Below are positions 22,856 to 27,729 of a stretch of 27,729 nt of DNA, piece by piece. The number at the start of each line of letters is the position of its first letter. Position 1 is the first letter of the stretch. Below the pieces are notes generated by a model that saw nothing but the letters and a program-made list of their open reading frames with translations, did no database searches and was not told the DNA's origin. This DNA is from SSC4 sp964642445 (GTDB taxonomy: Bacteria > Chloroflexota > Anaerolineae > SSC4 > Amarolineaceae), in contig CAZXQZ010000035.1 in NCBI GenBank assembly GCA_964642445.1, positions 1 to 27,729 of the forward strand. The letters are read 5' to 3'. The position numbers and the translations under genes are program-made.

Positions 22856-22926
22856 ACCACCAAGGCACCAAGGCACCAAAGAAGCAGATAAGCTTCGTGC
22901 CTTGGTGTCTTGGTGGTAATTTTTTC
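22856..22926 (+). terminator. 21-bp inverted repeat plus T-run after the ABC ATPase gene
   Basis: The arms 22856-22876 and 22897-22917 pair over 21 bp with one mismatch that forms a G-U pair in RNA, around a 20-nt spacer. The arms consist of repeated ACCAAGGC units. AATTTTTTC follows on the plus strand, which makes a good intrinsic terminator for the ABC gene. Confidence 0.75.
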
Positions 22927-22938
22927 TGTGAGCCTTCT

Positions 22939-23949
22939 ATGCCATACGTCACTGTCATAGCTACTGTTCTCAACGAAGGCCCTGCCGTGCGCCGTCTGCT
23001 CGACAGCCTGATTGAGCAGACGCGCCCGCCCGACGAGGTCGTCATCGTCGACGGCGGTTCCAGCGATGACACCGTGGCGATCGTACGGCGTTACGCCGGC
23101 CGGCTCCCGCTGCGCATCCTCGTCGAGCCGGGGGCCAACATCTCGCAGGGGCGCAACCGTGCGATCGCCGCGGCGAGTCACGAGATCATCGCCTCGACCG
23201 ATGCCGGCGTCCAGTTGGACCCGGATTGGCTGGCCGCGCTTATGGCGCCGTTTGCGCAGGCCGATGCACCGGCGGTGGTGTCTGGCTTTTTCGTCGCCGA
23301 TCCGCACACGTCGTTCGAGGTTGCGATGGGCGCCACCGTGCTGCCCACGCTCGACGACATCGATCCCACGACCTTTTTGCCCTCCAGCCGTTCGGTGGCG
23401 TTTCGTAAGACGGCCTGGCAGGCAGCGGGCGGTTACCCCGAATGGCTCGACTACTGCGAGGACCTGGTCTTCGACTTCAACCTGCGCCGCGTCGCCGGGC
23501 CGTTTGGCTGGGCACCGGCGGCCATTGCCCATTTTCGCCCGCGCGGCTCGTTGCGTGCCTTCTTCAAGCAGTACTACCGCTACGCCCGCGGCGACGGCAA
23601 GGCCGACCTGTGGCGCAAACGGCACGCCATCCGCTACCTGACCTACCTGGTCGTACTGCCCGCGCTGCTGGGTCACGCCCTGGCGGGCTATGGGGCGCGT
23701 TGGCTGGGCTGGCTCGGCCTGGCGCTGGGTGTCTACGCCTACTGCCGCCGTCCCTGGCAGCGGCTGGCCGCAGCGTGGGGTGAGCTGTCCACGCCCGACC
23801 GCGTGCGCACTGCGCTGTGGGTGCCGGTGATTCGGGTGGTGGGGGATGTGGCGAAGATGCTGGGGTATCCGGTGGGTGTGTGGTGGCGGGTGGGGAAACG
23901 AAGGCCGTCAACGAAACGAATGCCGCCAACGAATGGGGGCAACGAATAA
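22939..23949 (+). CDS. Family 2 glycosyltransferase
   Basis: A 336-residue GT-A fold glycosyltransferase of family GT2. It opens PYVTVIATVLNEGPAVRRLL, continues with EVVIVDGGSSDDT (nucleotide-binding), and has the metal/sugar-binding STDAGVQLD segment near residue 86 and an EDLVFDFNLRR acceptor block near 175. Two hydrophobic segments (about 235-265) suggest membrane association, as in polysaccharide synthases. The frame is open to 22897, but that start lies in the terminator arm; ATG 22939 begins the family fold. There is no clear Shine-Dalgarno. The stop codon and the C-terminal tail (PPTNGGNE) fall in the repeat beginning at 23927, so the end has been reshaped by that repeat. Sugar specificity is unknown. 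Confidence 0.85.
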   Translation: MPYVTVIATVLNEGPAVRRLLDSLIEQTRPPDEVVIVDGGSSDDTVAIVRRYAGRLPLRILVEPGANISQGRNRAIAAASHEIIASTDAGVQLDPDWLAALMAPFAQADAPAVVSGFFVADPHTSFEVAMGATVLPTLDDIDPTTFLPSSRSVAFRKTAWQAAGGYPEWLDYCEDLVFDFNLRRVAGPFGWAPAAIAHFRPRGSLRAFFKQYYRYARGDGKADLWRKRHAIRYLTYLVVLPALLGHALAGYGARWLGWLGLALGVYAYCRRPWQRLAAAWGELSTPDRVRTALWVPVIRVVGDVAKMLGYPVGVWWRVGKRRPSTKRMPPTNGGNE

Positions 23950-24063
23950 ACGAATCGCCGATCTGGAGTGCGGCAGCCATGCTGCCGCTTTGGCGTGCGG
24001 CCCGAACCGCCATCAACGAATGGGAGCAACGAATAAACGAATCGCCCCTGTGGAGTACGGCAG
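23927..24063. repeat. 50-bp direct repeat pair with palindromic cores
   Basis: Copies at 23927-23976 and 24014-24063 are nearly identical (a few substitutions) with an 87-bp period, each opening CAACGAATGGG and ending GCAG. The first copy carries the stop codon of the glycosyltransferase gene. The unit includes AACGAATAAACGAATCGCC. Confidence 0.8.
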
Positions 24064-24092
24064 GAACCGTAGGTCACAGCTCCGGCTGTGAC
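23970..24092. repeat. Two REP-like palindromes in the repeat cluster
   Basis: GCGGCAGC (23970-23977) pairs with GCTGCCGC (23981-23988) around CAT, and GTCACAGC (24073-24080) pairs with GCTGTGAC (24085-24092) around TCCG. Short GC-rich palindromes of this kind recur as dispersed intergenic elements in many bacteria. I see no gene in 23950-24217. Confidence 0.6.
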
Positions 24093-24217
24093 AACCTCCG
24101 CCGCGCACGTACGTTCCCATGACGGCGAGACATCGTCACATCAGCGCCTGTCCGGCATAGGTTGCCGGCCTGGAACAAATCCTTCCCCTGTGCGTGGAAG
24201 CTTCGGTACGGTGCATG

Positions 24218-24247
24218 TTGCAGGTTCAGCGCTCATCATGATATAAT
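24218..24247 (+). promoter_or_regulatory. Promoter of the nurA-herA operon
   Basis: TTGCAG (24218-24223), an 18-nt spacer and TATAAT (24242-24247) form a good sigma70-type promoter. The transcript would carry about a 60-nt leader with a small hairpin (CCCGC 24271-24275 / GCGGG 24283-24287) before the ATG at 24315. Confidence 0.6.
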
Positions 24248-24314
24248 GTTTGCATGTTTCTGGTTGCTGGCCCGCTGTGAGTGCGGGTTGGGATGATTGC
24301 GTGGAGACCTCGCC

Positions 24315-25448
24315 ATGTTGGACTTTCTGAAACCCGCCGTCGAAGCGCTGAGCAAAAACATCGACATCTTGCCCGCCGTGGGCGGCGCCGTCGAAGACCT
24401 GCTGCTGCCCGATATAGACGAAATCGAGGACATGCTCATCAACGCCGAAAGCCGGGAAGTGACAGAGTTCCTTGAGACACCAGCCCCGGATGTGCGCAGT
24501 ATCTACCGATCGACACCACCCCGCTACCGCGCCGAGCAGCATCTCTACCGTTATTTCATCGACGGTAGCCTGCGTACCTACTACCTGGCAACCGGCATCG
24601 AGGGCAACCGCTCGTTTCCCATCGAACTGGCACAAATCGGCGCGGCCGTGATGTCGCGCACAGATGATGGCAGGGTTCGACCGCTGGCACGGCGCCAACG
24701 TATTCTGCTGCTGCTGCCCAAAGGGTCGCTGGGTGTATCCGATACGGTGTGGAAGCAGTTGAAACAGCTCGACACGGCGGACGGCAGTTTCGAGGTGATC
24801 GACACCACCGAAAGGAACGCCCATGCGCCGATGGAGGCTACATCCGAGACCTTGCGCACGCGCGCGGGAGGCATTGCCCGCAACCGTATGCACAAGCTCG
24901 AGATCGAGATGATCGACCGTACCGATGGCCTGCGTAACGACGAGACGTGGTTGATTCTCGACGGGGCGGTCAAGCTCGACGAGTTCATCAAGACGCCCCA
25001 TATGATCGGCGTCGCCAAGAATTTCCGCAAAGATCCAGAGTTTCGTTTTGGCCGCGGCTCCGGCAAACGACTCGACATCACGCGTGTGCTGGCTGGCCTC
25101 CCCTATGCCAGTCGCACCGCTGCGTTCAGCGCCCACGGTGGCAAGGTGGCCTTCTGGTACGTGCGCCTGCGCGAACAAAAGCAGATGGACTACCCGTTGA
25201 TGGGCGTGGTCAAGGTCGAGCTGCCGCGACCCGATCAATCACCTGTGGACGCCCAGCTGGCCGACTTGATTTCGTCCACGCTGGTTGCTGAACGCAACGT
25301 GACACCCCACGGTAGGGACAAGCGTTGGCACTGCCATCTCTACCCCATCTTCCTGGCCGAACAGGCAATCAAAAACGGTTTCTACTCGCAGGACGTGCTC
25401 ATGGGCACGATTCGCTGGCCCCAGCCAGCCCAGGAGCTGCCGCAATGA
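24315..25448 (+). CDS. nurA: NurA-like nuclease
   Basis: A 377-residue protein with the features of the NurA nuclease family, a metal-dependent 5'-3' single-/double-strand nuclease that resects DNA ends with the HerA ATPase. The first active-site block is YFIDGSLRT (D83, G84, S85); a second acidic block is WLILDGAVK (D216), followed by the family-like segment MIGVAKNFRKD. The C-terminal HCHLYPIFLAEQAIKNG corresponds to the YPxxLxxA signature. The N-terminal 75 residues form an acidic helical extension (EDLLLPDIDEIEDMLINAE). ATG 24315 has GGAG 8 nt upstream. The stop overlaps the herA-like start (ATGA), implying coupled translation and a common complex. Divergent members exist, so activity is inferred. 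Confidence 0.8.
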   Translation: MLDFLKPAVEALSKNIDILPAVGGAVEDLLLPDIDEIEDMLINAESREVTEFLETPAPDVRSIYRSTPPRYRAEQHLYRYFIDGSLRTYYLATGIEGNRSFPIELAQIGAAVMSRTDDGRVRPLARRQRILLLLPKGSLGVSDTVWKQLKQLDTADGSFEVIDTTERNAHAPMEATSETLRTRAGGIARNRMHKLEIEMIDRTDGLRNDETWLILDGAVKLDEFIKTPHMIGVAKNFRKDPEFRFGRGSGKRLDITRVLAGLPYASRTAAFSAHGGKVAFWYVRLREQKQMDYPLMGVVKVELPRPDQSPVDAQLADLISSTLVAERNVTPHGRDKRWHCHLYPIFLAEQAIKNGFYSQDVLMGTIRWPQPAQELPQ

Positions 25449-27109
25449 CCGACACACCCACACCGATTGGCCGCACGTCCGCCACCGAACGCGATGCAAT
25501 CACCTCGGAAAAACTGGCATTCTGGTTACCCGATGACGTCATCGTCAACCCGTTCGATATCATCGCCGTCGATCAGGTCAATCAACCCGGTGAACCAGCC
25601 AGTCGCACCTACGGCCTGGTGACAACCCTCGAACACCGCACCGACGCTCCCAACCACCTGGCGAACTACATTTCCAGTAACTTCGGTGGATTGGACGAAG
25701 AACCTAATACCAACCGTCAGGGAACAACCGTAGCCGCAGTCAATGTGCTCAGCAATACAGCTGATATCTACATGCCCGTCCCCAGCGAACGGCTGGTCTA
25801 CTTTGCCGATCCGGACGGTATTCAGCAAGCGCTCGGCACCGATACTTTGATCAACGAGCGCAAGCCTGACGCTATCCCGGCCGGGTTGATCAAGATGAGC
25901 AATGGTTCAGACACAGTGGCCTATTTGGACAGACGTTACTTGCTTGGGCCTGAGTCGGCGCACGTCAATATCTCCGGCATCAGCGGCCTGGCCACCAAGA
26001 CCTCCTACGCCATGTTCCTGTTGCAGTCCATTCTCCAAACGGCAGAAGACAAAGATAGGATTGCAGTTGTCATCCTGAACGTCAAGCAGGCCGACCTTTT
26101 GCAGGTGGACCAACGCGGGCCGGAACTTCCGCCAGAGCAAAAGGCGTTGTGGGAAGCGATGGGGTTGGAGCCCAAGCCGTTCGATAAGGTGCGGTACTTG
26201 CTGCCACGCGGCGAAAAGGGCATGCCCAACAGCTTCTCGCCAGTGCCAAGTTTCTATACGCTCTACGCTTATGACGTACCCGGTACAGCCGACAAGCTGG
26301 ACCTGCTATTCAGCAACGTGGCCGACCCCAGTGGTACGGTCGAAGGTATCTACGGAGAAATCCGCGAGATTCTGGTCAACAATGAAGCAGACGCGCCGAA
26401 GATGCAAAGCTGGAGCGGCCTCCTGGAATATCTGCGCCAGGCAGGCAACGAGAAAGGGCGCTGGCGCGGCATGTTTGCCGGCTCGTCGATTGGCATGTTC
26501 CGCCGCCACGTGCGTCGTATTGTGCAGACACGGCAGACCGGCGTCTTCGTTGACAGCCGCTCGAAAAATGAGCGGCTGCTGGCCAGCGAATTGGCCAACA
26601 TCAAAGGGGGCGTGACCTACGTGGTCGACATCGCCCGACTGTCGGACGACGAGCAGGCGCTCGTCTTCGGCGATATCTTGCGGACAATCTATGCAGTCAA
26701 GGCCGATGCCACAGATGATCGAACTGAGAGTACGCCTGTGCCAGAAAAGGTGATTATCTTCGTCGACGAGCTGAACAAGTACGCGCCTGGCGGCGGCACA
26801 GACAGCCCGATTACGACCCAGGTGTTGGATGTGGCCGAGCGCGGCCGCAGCCTGGGCGTGATCCTGATCTCGGCCCAGCAGTTCATGAGCGCCGTGCATT
26901 CTCGCGTCACAGGCAACAGCGCCACCAAGATCATCGGGCGTACAGGTTCATCCGAGGTCAACGCGCCAGATTACCGTTTTCTCGATCAGGATATCCGAGG
27001 CGCAGTAACCCGGCTAGGTAAGGGCGAGTTGTTGATCAGCCATGCGGTCTATCGCCAGCCCGTGAAAGTGATCTTTCCAAAGCCGGCGTACCGGCAAGAA
27101 CAGGTGTAA
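25445..27109 (+). CDS. herA: HerA-like ATPase with deviant Walker A
   Basis: A 554-residue protein of the HerA/DUF87 type, a hexameric motor that works with NurA. The N-terminal part (about 28-120) is compatible with a HAS-like beta-barrel. The P-loop is GISGLATKTS (178-187), where the canonical GxxxxGKT has Thr at the position before Lys185, so it is unusual. Walker B is VIIFVDELN (436-444), a sensor block is VILISAQQF (472-480), and a probable arginine finger lies in KIIGRTGSS (R499). An internal region (about 215-345) is a large helical insertion. The ATG at 25445 overlaps the upstream stop; a longer frame to 25325 is inside nurA. Base composition looks less GC-rich than earlier genes. A lipoprotein gene follows 27 bp downstream. 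Confidence 0.88.
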   Translation: MTDTPTPIGRTSATERDAITSEKLAFWLPDDVIVNPFDIIAVDQVNQPGEPASRTYGLVTTLEHRTDAPNHLANYISSNFGGLDEEPNTNRQGTTVAAVNVLSNTADIYMPVPSERLVYFADPDGIQQALGTDTLINERKPDAIPAGLIKMSNGSDTVAYLDRRYLLGPESAHVNISGISGLATKTSYAMFLLQSILQTAEDKDRIAVVILNVKQADLLQVDQRGPELPPEQKALWEAMGLEPKPFDKVRYLLPRGEKGMPNSFSPVPSFYTLYAYDVPGTADKLDLLFSNVADPSGTVEGIYGEIREILVNNEADAPKMQSWSGLLEYLRQAGNEKGRWRGMFAGSSIGMFRRHVRRIVQTRQTGVFVDSRSKNERLLASELANIKGGVTYVVDIARLSDDEQALVFGDILRTIYAVKADATDDRTESTPVPEKVIIFVDELNKYAPGGGTDSPITTQVLDVAERGRSLGVILISAQQFMSAVHSRVTGNSATKIIGRTGSSEVNAPDYRFLDQDIRGAVTRLGKGELLISHAVYRQPVKVIFPKPAYRQEQV

Positions 27110-27136
27110 TCCATATCTCGGCCAAAGGAGACGAAC

Positions 27137-27729
27137 ATGAAAATCCCGCGGGGGATATTATTGTTGATTTGCGGTCTTGTGTTGATTCTTCAACTGGCCT
27201 GCGGGGCAAGCAGCCGGAGTGACGACGAGGCGTTGATTTCCACCCGCGTGGCACGTGGCGTACAAGCGACCCTTACGACGACTGCAAAAGGGGCTGGTGA
27301 GGCAACGCCCGTCAATAACACAGCCTTGGAACCAAGCAGCACTGCTACAGTAGTTCGCGAATCTAATGCAACACGAAAACCAACCGCAACATCGATCACC
27401 AAATCTCCTGCAACGGCTACACCAGAGCCGACCCGAAAACCCCAACCAACCAACACGCCGGAGTTGTTGTTCACGAATGACAATTGGAATTTGGCGGTGA
27501 CGGATGCTGACGGCTATCAAGGTGCATCAGTCCAACTTACCGGGCGCATCTTCCTTGAACCGGAATTCTCGGCTGATATGGTTGGCTTCCAGATGTACAC
27601 GACAGATGGCTTAACCGATGGCAACACCATTGTCGTAGCGTCTGCGGGTACAAAGGTCAACGATGGGGACTACGTACGTGTTATGGGAACACTCACCGGC
27701 ATGTTCGAGGGAGAGAATCTGTTTGGGGC
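27137..27729 (+). CDS. Lipoprotein, 3' end cut by window edge
   Basis: The ORF is open at the right edge of the window, so only 197 full codons are seen. It begins MKIPRGILLLICGLVLILQL with Cys22 after QLA, a signal peptide and likely lipidation site. A Thr/Pro/Ser-rich linker (about 23-110) is followed by a beta-rich domain with VQLTGRIFLEPEF and NDGDYVRVMGTLTG, compatible with an OB-fold-like or related small beta-barrel domain; I cannot place it in a named family. AAAGGAG lies 6 nt before the ATG. It is 27 bp downstream of the herA-like gene on the same strand, so it is probably cotranscribed. Codon use is more AT-leaning than in the left half of the window. Confidence 0.75.
   Translation, partial: MKIPRGILLLICGLVLILQLACGASSRSDDEALISTRVARGVQATLTTTAKGAGEATPVNNTALEPSSTATVVRESNATRKPTATSITKSPATATPEPTRKPQPTNTPELLFTNDNWNLAVTDADGYQGASVQLTGRIFLEPEFSADMVGFQMYTTDGLTDGNTIVVASAGTKVNDGDYVRVMGTLTGMFEGENLFG

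Noticed and set aside
22897..22938. GTG start for the GT2 gene at 22897
   Set aside because: It lies in the terminator arm and the 14 extra residues do not match the family start.
25325..25444. 40-residue N-terminal extension of the HerA-like protein
   Set aside because: It lies within the nurA frame; the ATG at 25445 overlaps the nurA stop in the usual coupled fashion.

Overview
The window is a GC-rich bacterial scaffold segment, densely packed with genes on both strands and carrying one 100-base N gap (7501-7600). The gene set (HtrA protease, FemAB-like aminoacyltransferase, MurJ, MutS2, DUF3054, HdeD-like protein, NusG-like protein, NurA/HerA pair), the frequent GTG/TTG starts, the apparently leaderless promoters, the Thr/Pro-rich lipoproteins and the many short inverted repeats suggest a Chloroflexota (Anaerolineae/Caldilineae-like) genome, probably a metagenome assembly. 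That placement is inference. I saw no rRNA, tRNA, CRISPR array, transposase or phage gene.

Layout. 1-2430: divergent htrA-type protease (-) and FemAB-like protein (+), closed by a perfect 18-bp inverted repeat. 2480-6400 (-): HdeD-like membrane protein, a lipoprotein and an 833-residue HerA/FtsK-type ATPase with a C-terminal coiled coil. 6530-9480 (-): DUF3054 membrane protein, mutS2 (broken by the assembly gap) and a 43-residue membrane ORF ending in a hairpin. 9570-12020: murJ (+), overlapping tail-to-tail with an unusual fusion (-) of a MoaD/ThiS-like beta-grasp domain and a 3-methyladenine DNA glycosylase. 12240-14150 (+): a 37-residue membrane ORF, a NusG-like antiterminator homologue and an NAD-dependent sugar epimerase/dehydratase. 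14210-21180 (-): large polytopic membrane protein of the glycosyltransferase-39 type, small secreted protein, M50 site-2 protease, beta-CASP metallo-beta-lactamase ribonuclease and RNase D, the last with a near-consensus promoter. 21280-23950 (+): a roughly 400-nt untranslated leader, a MalK/UgpC-type ABC ATPase, a terminator, and a family 2 glycosyltransferase. 23930-24100: a repeat cluster. 24218-27729 (+): an operon of a NurA-like nuclease, a HerA-like ATPase with a deviant P-loop, and a lipoprotein cut by the window edge.

Themes. Cell-envelope building (MurJ, FemAB-like, SDR epimerase, two glycosyltransferase-type genes, NusG-like regulator) is mixed with envelope proteolysis (HtrA, M50) and nucleic-acid upkeep (MutS2, alkyl-base glycosylase, RNase D, beta-CASP RNase, NurA/HerA). 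The best candidates for new biology are the beta-grasp/glycosylase fusion with an internal Gly-Gly, the NurA-HerA-lipoprotein operon, and the long leader in front of the ABC ATPase gene.
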